Source: Selenomonadaceae bacterium
Lineage (GTDB): Bacteria; Bacillota; Negativicutes; Selenomonadales; Selenomonadaceae
Length of the DNA: 64,000 nucleotides
Reading direction: 5' to 3'
NCBI GenBank assembly: GCA_017484005.1
Contig: JAFUTY010000004.1
Span: 21,358 to 85,357, forward strand
The notes beneath the pieces are model-generated. The model ran no database searches and was not told the DNA's origin. It saw nothing but the letters and a program-made list of their open reading frames with translations. Of the stretch, positions 10,916 through 19,382 are shown one piece after another; the stretch's first letter is position 1, and each line of letters starts with the position of its first letter. The translations under genes were made by a program, and so were the position numbers.

Positions 10916-10959
10916 AAAAAAAGATCCACCGATCAATTTTCGATCGATGGATCTTTTTT
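10916..10959. terminator. Terminator overlapping the end of the DUF927 gene
   Basis: An ~18-bp GATCC-type stem with a short loop is flanked by A6 and T6. Its right arm encodes the last codons of the primase-DUF927 gene (KKDPSIEN then stop). That suggests the gene's 3' end was lost and now stops inside the terminator. Confidence 0.85.
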
Positions 10960-13391
10960 AGTTTCCAATAATGATCTCGTCTTTATGTGACATGTTTCGT
11001 TATCTGTGATGAAATTGCCGTCGTTTCCGGTGTTTCCAACAACTCCATCGACGGATAGAAGAATGCAACGAGTTCGCAAGTCATGCGGATCATTTTCATT
11101 GAGCAATTCCTTTTCGCTAGTGATAGTAAGAGTTCCGCGATATTTTTTGATAGGAACTTGAGATCCGTCGCGATTCTCTTTTCCGCGTGATTTCCCCGAT
11201 TCGAAAGTTCGAATTAAGTTTTCAGCATATGCAGTTCGATCTTTTTCGGCGATGTGCTGCCATTCGTTGAAGTTAGTCGGGAGATCATTTCGATCAATGA
11301 ATCTGTCAACGAGTGATTTCTTTGTTCCGTTGATTTCAATCATGAACTCAGGATCTCCAAAGACGGAATTTGCACCAACCATTGCTGCCGTTTTTCCAGA
11401 TTCAGATTCAGCGCAAATATAGAGAATAGGATTTCTAATTCCAAGTGGCTTAACGAGTGGTGCTAGAAATTGCATGTTGTACATCGCTCGAGCGTTTTGA
11501 TATTTGCAAGCGCGTTTCATTAGCTCGATTTCAGATTCAATGTTACCTTTGCAATGAATATGTGGGACAACATCAGATTGAATAAGTTTGTACAATGCAT
11601 TTCCAGCGTTGTCGAATTGGAATTCCGGATGAATGAATTCGAAGTTATCGCACCAACCTAATTTAGTGTATTGCGTAATTGTTTCGATATTATCTTCGTT
11701 AGTAGCTAGGAAAGCGATAATGAATTTATTTGCGAGTCGAATTTGAGACGCATCAACCAAAATTCCATAGTCGAGCAAAGCATTCGCCAGATCTGCAGTT
11801 TTGTTAATGATATGTGCGTCAATCAATCGATGAATCCATCGCCCATTCTTTCGAATAGCAAAATTGTAGTATGCAATGGATTCAGATCCCTCGTTTTGAA
11901 CTAAGTTTTGAATGGCGAAAGGAGTCAACGAAACTGATTTAGATGATTTTTCTGTCACGAGATCGATCCCGTTTTCATACATTTCGAATACATCAGGGAT
12001 TGAAAGATATTTGATTTGATCTGGTGCGTCGGCAAATCTCTCCCCGATAGTTCCGCCCAAATCTTGACAGATAGCACGTCGCACGATCGGTGATTTGCGA
12101 ATAGCATCGGGAGTCTTTTTTCCGAGACTCGCGACAACACATTCATGCTTTTCGCCACCGTTGCATGAAAGTCCCTTCGCAAGCAAATCTAAGCATTGGG
12201 CTGGCGGTAATTTTTTCAGCCCCTCCAGTTGCTTTTCTGTTTTTGAGATATCGAATTTATCTCCGCGCCAACGTTTGACGAGATCAAAAATAAATTGTTC
12301 AGATCCCTCGATTTTCAACAATGTTCGAAGAATCGGTACGACAACTGAATATTCTTGCGTCTCGATATTTTCGACAACGTATCTAACTGCTGAGCAATGT
12401 TCGCAGATCATTTTTATCTGTTGATTTTCAGTATCGATTGAAAAAACAGCATTTGATGTGCTATACTTTCCCTCAAGGAACTTACGTTGAGACGTGGAAA
12501 TCTCACGTGGATTCTTTGATTTTGGAATGAACACTTCGACTCTCTCTCGAAGTCGCAATTCGAACTCGTCTATCTCAAATGCTGTATTTGACGCTTCAAT
12601 GCTGTATTTGACGCTTCGACCACTTTGCAGATTGGGGCGTCATTTTTGTTTCCGGATTTCCAATTCCGAGTACCTGGCAATCTCAACATTCGCGATAGAT
12701 CTGATGTTTTATCAATGAAATAACCTTGAGGATTAGATCTGATGATTCCCTGCAGTGTCTCAAGAATTCCGTGGAATTGTTTGCAATCTTCATCAGATTC
12801 AATTTTAAATAATGAATTGAGAATCCAATAAGCATGGATTCCATAGCCAGAATCTATAACTAGCGAAGGTTTCAAATCTTTGCCGAGTTGCGCTGTGATG
12901 ATTTCACGCGCAATTTCAATTGTCGGTGCGAGTTTTTGATTTTGCCCATGAACTTCATTCGCAACATCAATATCACACCATAAACACGGAATTGCAACAA
13001 TATCGGACGATTTAGCTCGCTCGTGAGTTCCGAGAGGATGATCGATTAAGCCCATGGAAAAAGAAACATTTTTGCTGTCAACATTGATTTGCTTGGCAAT
13101 GCCCATCATTTTGTTGAGTTCTGAGATTTTGAAAGAATTTGTTCGTTTGTTGCGATTATCATTATCGCGACTCCAAATATAAGTATAGAGTTTGTCGCAT
13201 AATTCATCCGGAACAAACTGATAAATTCGATTCAAGAATTCAATTGGTGTTATACGTTGATATGATACGAGCGATTTGCATTCCATTGAATCGATCTGGG
13301 GTATTTCCGCTGATTTTGTGACATTCGACATTTCTTCAACTGAATTTGGTTCACTTTGTATCAATTCGGTTTTGTCTGTTTCCATTTTCAT
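10933..13391 (-). pseudogene. RepB-type primase/DUF927 helicase gene broken by a 20-bp tandem duplication
   Basis: Two frames make up one protein of about 810 residues. The upstream frame (13391 to 12570; the ATG at 13385 fits the ribosome site best) carries a plasmid/phage primase-like region with PCLWCDIDVANEV and KPSLVIDSGYGIHAYWIL. The downstream frame (12558 to 10933) is a DUF927 ATPase with Walker A-like CAESESGKTAAM and later LTITSEKELL. Removing one copy of the repeat at 12578-12617 joins them exactly, reading VEASNTAFEIDEFELRLRERV. Such proteins prime replication of plasmids and P4-like elements, so this marks a mobile element. The C-terminus also looks clipped by a terminator. Confidence 0.8.
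12578..12617. repeat. Two head-to-tail copies of a 20-bp unit inside the primase gene
   Basis: The unit AATGCTGTATTTGACGCTTC occurs at 12578-12597 and again at 12598-12617 with no mismatch. Twenty is not a multiple of three, so the extra copy shifts the frame and ends the primase part at a TAG. Loss of one copy would restore a single gene. Confidence 0.95.
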
Positions 13392-13438
13392 AGCCCTTTC
13401 TTTTTGGATTTTGGGTTTTAAAACAACTAAAAAATTAA

Positions 13439-13466
13439 TTGACGTAAGAGAAATAAATGTTAAACT
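13439..13466 (+). promoter_or_regulatory. Promoter of the candidate small RNA
   Basis: TTGACG (13439-13444) and TAAACT (13461-13466) are 16 bases apart on the + strand, pointing at a non-coding stretch that ends in an intrinsic terminator. Confidence 0.5.
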
Positions 13467-13472
13467 TCAACA

Positions 13473-13636
13473 CAAGCAGGGAGCGGGAGTAGTAGCGGAG
13501 GGTAGGAAATCTGGCTGACTCCTGCCGTGATCTGATTAGAGCCGAATAGAAAATACCTTTTAGCGGAGGGATTTCGATTGAGCTCGCTGGTTAAGCCTCT
13601 AAATCGTCGATGTTGGTAGCATCGGCGATTTTTTCG
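13473..13636 (+). ncRNA. Candidate structured small RNA of about 165 nt
   Basis: Between the divergent primase gene and the EcsC-like gene lies a unit with a promoter, no credible reading frame and a clean intrinsic terminator. Three nested pairings can be drawn by eye: AGCGGGAG (13482-13489) with CTCGCT (13583-13588), GAAATC (13506-13511) with GATTTC (13570-13575), and GGCT (13513-13516) with AGCC (13540-13543). The decamer TAGCGGAGGG occurs twice inside it. I do not recognise the class: no SRP, tmRNA, RNase P or familiar riboswitch signature is seen. It could be 6S-like, a replication-control RNA of the neighbouring element, or a leader. The 5' end is estimated from the promoter. Confidence 0.45.
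13601..13636 (+). terminator. Terminator of the candidate small RNA
   Basis: The stem AATCGTCGATG/CATCGGCGATT with a 7-base loop runs straight into TTTTTTCG, so transcripts on the + strand should end here. Confidence 0.8.
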
Positions 13637-13700
13637 TTCGGAATGCTTTAGCAAATTATATCACAGAATATTTTATGATGCGATTGTGGACATTCAAAGA

Positions 13701-13745
13701 AAACCCCAAAAGACGGTCGAGGAATCGATCGTCTTTTTGGGTTTG
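13701..13745. terminator. Terminator-like hairpin
   Basis: Long arms (AAACCCC.AAAAGACG with CGTCTTTTT.GGGTTT) form a strong hairpin with T-rich and A-rich sides. It insulates the small RNA and primase side from the GTPase island to the right. Apart from the next entry, nothing is seen between it and 13917. Confidence 0.6.
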
Positions 13746-13854
13746 GTGTGTTGAATCTGATTCAAAATTGTCCCGCTGGAATATTGATATTGTGAATCTG
13801 ATTTTTATATCATTCTTAGATTAATATTTGAGATTCTTTCAGAAAAGATACAGC

Positions 13855-13878
13855 TTGACACTGGGGGTCAACTATACT
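13855..13878 (+). promoter_or_regulatory. Inverted repeat and -10-like box before the GTPase island
   Basis: TTGAC-N7-GTCAA (13855-13871) is a perfect inverted repeat directly followed by TATACT (13873-13878), 39 bases before the first gene of the island. The TTGACA here is too close to TATACT to be its -35 box, so an operator or activator site at the promoter is the simplest reading. This is an inference. Confidence 0.35.
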
Positions 13879-13916
13879 TGTCATTGAAAATTTGAACATG
13901 AATAGGTGATGTCAGA

Positions 13917-14406
13917 ATGAAATTTCCTAAAATTAATTTGCAGGATGTTTCAGGTGTATTGAAACGTGAAAGCTCTGAAACTGAATCTGAACAAATTCCA
14001 GAGTCCCAAACTGACAACATGAGCAATATGGAAAAAGTTAAATGCCATGCGATCATTCAACGTTGGATCTGGAGCTTCTGGCTCGATGAGCAACATTCCA
14101 TTCGGCGTGGATCAATTCTCAATAACGAAAATTCAATCAATGATTCTTCATCAGCTCGGTGATATTTTTGGAGTCGAATTCAAAGCAATTGCGGCTGAAG
14201 AAGCGATTGTCAAAATGAGTGTTGAATCGGTTTTAAAATCTGATGAAGCGCGAAAACTGCCCATGGCGGGAAATATCGCTGGAACATCTGCGGCGATTGT
14301 ATTTTCAGAAATGGTTTGCTGGCGATTGGCGAATCAATTTGCAGATCATCGAAATTGCGAAGTCGATATCAAGGGCAAAGAGTTGATTTTCACAAAGAAA
14401 AAATGA
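13917..14406 (+). pseudogene. EcsC/DUF697-like protein, split by a frameshift
   Basis: The first frame (from ATG 13917, ribosome site AGGTGA) reads MKFPKINLQDVSGVLK, an acidic linker, then EKVKCHAIIQ, and drifts off after ~14050. The second frame continues with VGSGASGSMSNIPFGVDQFSITKIQSMILHQLGDIFG to a stop at 14406. Joined, they make about 160 residues with the glycine-rich, IPxxVD, IQxxMI pattern typical of EcsC or DUF697 domains, which often accompany GTPases and touch membranes. One base is missing or extra near 14050. It is the first gene of the radical-SAM/dynamin island and starts with the same MK-PKI-FP motif as the next gene. Family assignment is by pattern only. Confidence 0.6.
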
Positions 14407-14418
14407 GGAGAAATCGGC

Positions 14419-15150
14419 TTGAAAGTTCCAAAAATCAAATTTCCGAGCAAAGAACAATCGAAAGAAATTGCTGGAAAAGTTGCTAACGTCGCAAAAAATA
14501 TTGCGGAGAAAGCTTACGAAAAAGTTCCAGCTCGAATTGAAAATGTAACGTCGAATGTCAAAGAGACTGTATCAAATTAAACTCATAAAGTCGCTGATCA
14601 AACTAAGCAAGTTGCATCGAACGTCAAAGAAAAAGTTTCGGATCAAGCAAAGAAACTCCTCGATAAAGCTGAATAAATTGCATGTGATGCAATAATTCAA
14701 GCAGCAAAATCAGCAGTTCAAAAAATCTCGATCGATAAACTCAAAAATTTATTGGTTACAACTCTCGGAAAAATCTTCGGCATTAAATTTACATCTGATT
14801 CAGTCAAAGAAAAATTTCTTGGCGAATACAAGGATACCGATGTTGAAAATTTTGTATGAAGTGTCGTGAAAAATTTCGCGGAACATCGATTCTCGGAAGT
14901 GGGATTAGTTTCTGGCGCGATCAATTCTGTCGAGTCGAAACTTCCGCATGAAAAAATCAACGTCGCAGAAATTGCAAAATCATTCGCGTCGTAACTCAAA
15001 GATCTCGCACAAGAAAAAATCGAGAATCAAACTGAAAAGATAAATGCAAAGATCGAGCAGAAAAAACGGTCGATCATGATGAAAATTCTGATTTTAGTCA
15101 TTGGATTGATCGTCATCGCTGGAGTCATTGCGTTTTTTATTTTGAAGTGA
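14419..15150 (+). pseudogene. Amphipathic protein with C-terminal membrane anchor, four in-frame stops
   Basis: From a TTG at 14419 (GAGGAG 8 bases upstream) one frame of 243 codons runs to a TGA at 15148 with no frameshift. It holds four stops: TAA at 14578, TAA at 14674, TGA at 14857 and TAA at 14992. Between them the protein looks real: repeated amphipathic Lys/Val/Ala heptads (KEIAGKVANVAKNIAEKAYEK), a segment ACDAIIQAAKSAVQK resembling the EcsC-like neighbour, and a C-terminal transmembrane helix (ILILVIGLIVIAGVIAFFIL). Each stop is one C-to-T change from Gln or Arg. It is either a recent pseudogene or a read-through oddity. It would have been a membrane-bound partner of the GTPases. Confidence 0.65.
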
Positions 15151-15171
15151 ATTTGAGGAAATTTAGGATAC

Positions 15172-16350
15172 ATGCAAATCATTTTAAAACTCACGACAGA
15201 TTGTAATCTTGCCTGCTCATATTGTAGCGAAGGCAATCAAAAATTTAAAAGACTTTCGCCGGAATTTTTCAACAAACTTGTGAAAGATCTCCCAGATTTA
15301 CTTACATACATTGGAGATAATAGTGCTGATTTTCTATTCCATGGCGGAGAACCAATGTTATATGGAATGGAAAATCTTCGATCGCTGATGAATTTTGCGC
15401 GTGAAAATCTGTCCAATTTAAACTTGAATTTTCTAATGCAGACAAATGGAACTTTGATTGATGACGAGTGGATCAAATTTTTTGATACAGAGCAAATTGG
15501 AGTTGGAATTTCACTTGACGGCTATCCAGAGATACATAATTCAAATCGTTGCGATAAGAATGGAAATCCAACTGCACAAAAAATTCTCAACAACATCAGA
15601 AAAATGCGTGAATCGAATTTGAATGTTGGAATTTTGATGGTTGTTACGAAGGATCTCGACGCAGAACGATTGTTTAAATTTATTCAAGACAATGATCTTA
15701 ACCCGAAAATTCATCCAGTAGTTCCATGTGGTAGGGCAGCAAATCGTACCGATTCAATCGAAGTTTATGAATCATACGTTGAAATCATGAAAAAACTCCT
15801 CAAATTATCTTTACTAGAGGAGAATGCCAAGATTATTGATCCGCTCGATGAAATTCTAAACGCAATTCTGGGAATTTCACCAATGCATGAATGTGCATTC
15901 GGTGGAACGTGTGGGAAAAATTTCATCTGTCTATATCCTGATGGTGAAGTTGGATTTTGTGGTCGAGATAATCTTGCGAGATTCTTGACTTATGGAAACA
16001 TTCAAGATTCAACATTACTTGAACTGTATGAGTCTGACAACGCCATAAAGATTCGCGATCGTCAAAAAATTTTGCGCGATGGAATCTGTCAGAAATGTTC
16101 AGATTGGAATCTCTGTCACGGAGGTTGTGCATTTGAGGCTGTCAATTCTAACGGAAATCTGAATTCAAAATATCCATTATGTGAATATCGCCGAAAATTT
16201 CTCGCATGGCTTAAAGTCGATGGTTTGAAATTATTAAAATCTGCACTTGTCAAAGCAAAAAAACGAAAGCGTGAATCGATCAAAATGAAGAGACATGCTG
16301 TCAATGAGATTGAATCGATGTCATTGGATGAGGTTTTGAATCGTGCTTGA
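15172..16350 (+). CDS. Radical SAM protein with SPASM domain
   Basis: This 392-residue enzyme should use a [4Fe-4S] cluster and S-adenosylmethionine to make a radical. The cluster motif CNLACSYC is at residues 12-19 and the GGEP motif follows near 63. Cys-rich SPASM-type motifs for auxiliary clusters follow (ECAFGGTCGKNFIC about 244-257, then CGR, CQKCSDWNLCHGGC about 307-320, and C near 337). This is the layout of anaerobic sulfatase-maturating and RiPP-modifying enzymes. No short precursor peptide is obvious nearby, so the substrate may be one of the island proteins. Its 3' end overlaps the start of the next gene by 8 bases. Confidence 0.9.
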   Translation: MQIILKLTTDCNLACSYCSEGNQKFKRLSPEFFNKLVKDLPDLLTYIGDNSADFLFHGGEPMLYGMENLRSLMNFARENLSNLNLNFLMQTNGTLIDDEWIKFFDTEQIGVGISLDGYPEIHNSNRCDKNGNPTAQKILNNIRKMRESNLNVGILMVVTKDLDAERLFKFIQDNDLNPKIHPVVPCGRAANRTDSIEVYESYVEIMKKLLKLSLLEENAKIIDPLDEILNAILGISPMHECAFGGTCGKNFICLYPDGEVGFCGRDNLARFLTYGNIQDSTLLELYESDNAIKIRDRQKILRDGICQKCSDWNLCHGGCAFEAVNSNGNLNSKYPLCEYRRKFLAWLKVDGLKLLKSALVKAKKRKRESIKMKRHAVNEIESMSLDEVLNRA

Positions 16351-18061
16351 TATTCTGTTTTTGAATTTGCATCGGCGATATTTGAACATTGAACCGACTC
16401 ACGGTGGATTTTTAGGAATATATCTACTCGCGGCATTTACTCGGTCGGAAGGATTTGAATCGAAAAGCTTTGCTGGATCTCTCGAACGTGGCAAAAGATA
16501 CCTCGACGAGCTTTGTAATGCTGAAGCTGTTTCAATGATTGGACTTTATTGCGACTATGAAAATGTCACCGAGAATATTTTTTTGAGTCGCTACATAAAA
16601 GATCAGTTCAAAATTCCAGTGATTGTTGGAGGTCCTCAAGCAACTGCGCTCGATGAGGAGTTTTTTCGCAAATCAAAATGTGATGCTGTCGTGAGATTTG
16701 AAGGGGAATTGACTGTTCTCGAATTGATGAATTTTTTTCTCGAAGATGTCGGCAAGCTCGAAAAGATTCATGGAATTTCATATTTGACGTCTGAAGGAAT
16801 TCAAACAAATCCAGATCGCAAATCGATTCGAAATCTTGATGTACTGCCATTCATCAATGAAGATTGTTATCTTGAACCAAAACAATTTTATCGTGGATTG
16901 AGTTTAATGACTGGGCGAGGATGTCCATTTCATTGCGCATTTTGTCACGAAGGATCTCATACTCGAGCGGTTCGTTTCCGTTCAGTCGAAAATATTTTGG
17001 CGGAGATCGATGCGTATCTTGAAAAATGGAATGGCGATGATTTAACAATCTTGTTTACTGACGATACATTTACACTTGATTTAACACGTGTCAAAGAAAT
17101 TTGCGTGGGATTAGCTGAGCGTCGAAAGTCATATCGATTCAAATGGTTTTGCGAGGGACATGTTCATACGTTGTTTCGAAATCCAGAAATGATTAGAGAT
17201 CTCGCGATGGGCGGCTGTTATCGAATTCAGCTTGGAATTGAAGCAGGAACATCAAAAGTCTTGCAGTCATATGGAAAACATTCGACTCCGGAAGAGATTT
17301 TTGAAGTTGTGAAAATGTGTCGCGATGCATGTATTGAGCAAATTTTTGGCAACATAATTCTTGGCGGCGCACATTTTTCTCGAGAGATTTTCGAGGAAGA
17401 TAAAAAATTTGCGCATGATTTAATTGTTGAAAGTCGCGGGACGGTTGAAATTGGAACAGTAACATTTTGGCCACTCGCTGAAACTCGAATGACAAGATCG
17501 CCGGAAGATTTTGGAATCAAAATTATCGATCCAGAATTTGTGACATCAGCGGGAGATTTTCCACAGATCGAGACAACGGAAATCGATCGATTCGAAATCA
17601 ATGAAATGGAGCGCGAGTTGCGTGAATTCATTGAAAAACAAATGCTCGATATGATTGCAACTTGGCAGATTCCAACGTCGCGAATTTTGAGTTGGTTCAA
17701 AAATGCACATCGATATCGTGGAATGTGGTTTGCCACTTTGAGACGTGACGAGATTCTCTTTTCATATTATGAAATGTTGTCAATCGGCGAAGGATTTCAT
17801 TCGAGTCAAATCGAGGATTTATCGAGTGCGCATCCAATGAGAGTTATAGCGTTGAATCTAAATTTATACCGCGAATCGAAATCGAGTATAAAAATTCATG
17901 GCGAAAGTTTTGTTGGAATCGAAATCGAGATCATTCTTCTAACGACTGGAAAATTGAGCGTCAAAGAAATTGCAGAGCATCTCGACTTGACCATTGATCA
18001 AGTGATCGAGTTTTTGAATCAACTTGAAGACATGCATTTGATCGTTTATTCAAAATATTAG
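16343..18061 (+). CDS. B12-binding-domain radical SAM protein
   Basis: This 572-residue protein starts at a GTG inside the end of the previous gene. Residues 1-130 resemble a cobalamin-binding domain (IPVIVGGPQATALDEEF near 90-106). The radical SAM cluster motif is CPFHCAFC at about 193-200, followed by TDDTFT. A C-terminal part (about 510-572) looks like a winged helix (KLSVKEIAEHLDLTIDQVIEFL). Members of this class do methylations and other unusual radical chemistry. The tight overlap with the SPASM enzyme and the following GTPase genes argues for one pathway. The substrate is unknown. Confidence 0.85.
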   Translation: MLDILFLNLHRRYLNIEPTHGGFLGIYLLAAFTRSEGFESKSFAGSLERGKRYLDELCNAEAVSMIGLYCDYENVTENIFLSRYIKDQFKIPVIVGGPQATALDEEFFRKSKCDAVVRFEGELTVLELMNFFLEDVGKLEKIHGISYLTSEGIQTNPDRKSIRNLDVLPFINEDCYLEPKQFYRGLSLMTGRGCPFHCAFCHEGSHTRAVRFRSVENILAEIDAYLEKWNGDDLTILFTDDTFTLDLTRVKEICVGLAERRKSYRFKWFCEGHVHTLFRNPEMIRDLAMGGCYRIQLGIEAGTSKVLQSYGKHSTPEEIFEVVKMCRDACIEQIFGNIILGGAHFSREIFEEDKKFAHDLIVESRGTVEIGTVTFWPLAETRMTRSPEDFGIKIIDPEFVTSAGDFPQIETTEIDRFEINEMERELREFIEKQMLDMIATWQIPTSRILSWFKNAHRYRGMWFATLRRDEILFSYYEMLSIGEGFHSSQIEDLSSAHPMRVIALNLNLYRESKSSIKIHGESFVGIEIEIILLTTGKLSVKEIAEHLDLTIDQVIEFLNQLEDMHLIVYSKY

Positions 18062-18073
18062 GAGGTGTTTCGG

Positions 18074-18973
18074 TTGAGGGATTACATTCAAGATTTTGTA
18101 CAGATGCGCGATCAAATCAACGAAGATTCAACGAGCATTCGAATAGTCAACGCAGGAATCATGAATTCCGGCAAGAGTTCTCTGTTCAATTCACTTCTCG
18201 ATCGCTATGAATTTACAGTTCGCGATGCTAGAGAAACGGTTGCAATTAAACCGATTGAATGGCAACCAGGAGTTTTTTTGATCGATACTCCAGGACTCGA
18301 AGCGAATAAAGGCGATGATGCGGAAGCAAATCGAGCATATCAGCGTGCAAACATGATTGTCTTTGTTCATAAATTGGAAGCGGGCGAATTGCACCAATCA
18401 GAAATCAATGCAATTAATCGGCTCAAAAGTTTGTTCGATGATCCAAAATTTTTCTGGAGACATTTCTGCATGGTTTTTACAGCTCGAGAAAGTCGTAGTG
18501 GATTCGAGCAAATTGTTCAAAAATCGTTGTCAGATGTTCAAAAAGAATGTGGATATTCCGATTTCAAGGTTTTCATTGTTTCAAATACAGATTATGCAGA
18601 AGGCACAGATCCAGATGATCCAATTCCAGAACTCGTTGAAGAGAGTGAAATTCCGGCGTTCAGAAAATTTCTCCAAGACAATTTTGAAATTTGGCGTAAA
18701 GAATCAATCATCATCAAGAAAATCAAGATCAATCAAGCAAGAGAGTCAATTCTGTCTCAATTGAGAATTGAGCGTGATCAGATTTATCGAAATATAGAAC
18801 GCAAAAAAGAGCAAATTCAAGATCAACAAAGTTATTTTTTGGGACGTCTTCGCGATGTTTTCGAATCAACTGACGAGGCTTGGAGAGAATATGATCGAGA
18901 AGATGATGAATTGATTGAAATTGGTAACGAACTCGAGGAATTGAAAGATAAACATAGTCGGGAGGTATTTTGA
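18074..18973 (+). CDS. Dynamin-like/Era-type GTPase, first of three
   Basis: This ~299-residue GTPase has a P-loop GIMNSGKSSLFN near residue 28 and the G3 motif DTPGLEAN near 75. The G4 motif is not canonical. The last 80 residues are strongly charged and probably coiled coil (RIERDQIYRNIERKKEQIQDQ). A TTG at 18074 is preferred as start because AGGAGG ends 8 bases before it; the GTG at 18065 overlaps that site. It starts within 15 bases of the B12 radical SAM stop and overlaps the next gene. No membrane helix is seen, so it may act with the two larger GTPases. Confidence 0.8.
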   Translation: MRDYIQDFVQMRDQINEDSTSIRIVNAGIMNSGKSSLFNSLLDRYEFTVRDARETVAIKPIEWQPGVFLIDTPGLEANKGDDAEANRAYQRANMIVFVHKLEAGELHQSEINAINRLKSLFDDPKFFWRHFCMVFTARESRSGFEQIVQKSLSDVQKECGYSDFKVFIVSNTDYAEGTDPDDPIPELVEESEIPAFRKFLQDNFEIWRKESIIIKKIKINQARESILSQLRIERDQIYRNIERKKEQIQDQQSYFLGRLRDVFESTDEAWREYDREDDELIEIGNELEELKDKHSREVF

Positions 18974-19371
18974 TGTTTATTGCGGGCGCAGTGGTAATCG
19001 GTGGCGCAGCATTAGCTCACGATAATCACTCAAATTATCACGATTGGTCGGAGTACAATGAATATCAAGATGCAAAACTGAGAGCTCAGATCGCATCGAA
19101 GCAAGATCAATACGATTCTCAATCAAACTACGTAAGTTATTTGAGAGAACAGATGATCGACAATTTCAACGATGGCATACGCGAATTGAGAAATGAACAA
19201 TATTACATTGCACTGGATGGAATCAAATGGAGTGACAATTTCAGTGAAAAATGGGACGAAATCAAGGCAGAAATGAGAGATGATTTGAATCGCGAAATTC
19301 AAGCGGAACAATCGGAGCTTGAACAAATCGATCGAATGATTGAAAAAATCAATGAGCTTGCGATGCAATGA
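18973..19371 (+). CDS. Small membrane-anchored coiled-coil protein
   Basis: This ~132-residue protein begins with a short hydrophobic stretch (MFIAGAVVIGGAALAH). A His/Tyr/Asp-rich segment follows (HDNHSNYHDWSEYNEYQD), then a long charged region with heptad character to the C-terminus (QSELEQIDRMIEKINEL). I do not recognise a family. GGGAGG lies 7 bases before the ATG, and the start overlaps the stop of the upstream GTPase. Its place between GTPase genes suggests a scaffold or membrane adaptor for them. That is an inference. Confidence 0.7.
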   Translation: MFIAGAVVIGGAALAHDNHSNYHDWSEYNEYQDAKLRAQIASKQDQYDSQSNYVSYLREQMIDNFNDGIRELRNEQYYIALDGIKWSDNFSEKWDEIKAEMRDDLNREIQAEQSELEQIDRMIEKINELAMQ

Positions 19372-19382
19372 AAGGAGATCCC

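Noticed and set aside
13473..13636. Cobalamin riboswitch controlling the B12 radical SAM gene
   Set aside because: The conserved B12-box sequence is not present and a terminator and another hairpin separate it from the island.
14419..15150. Stop-codon reassignment or general suppression
   Set aside because: Both TAA and TGA occur in frame here, and both serve as normal stops with well-placed downstream starts in many genes of the window.
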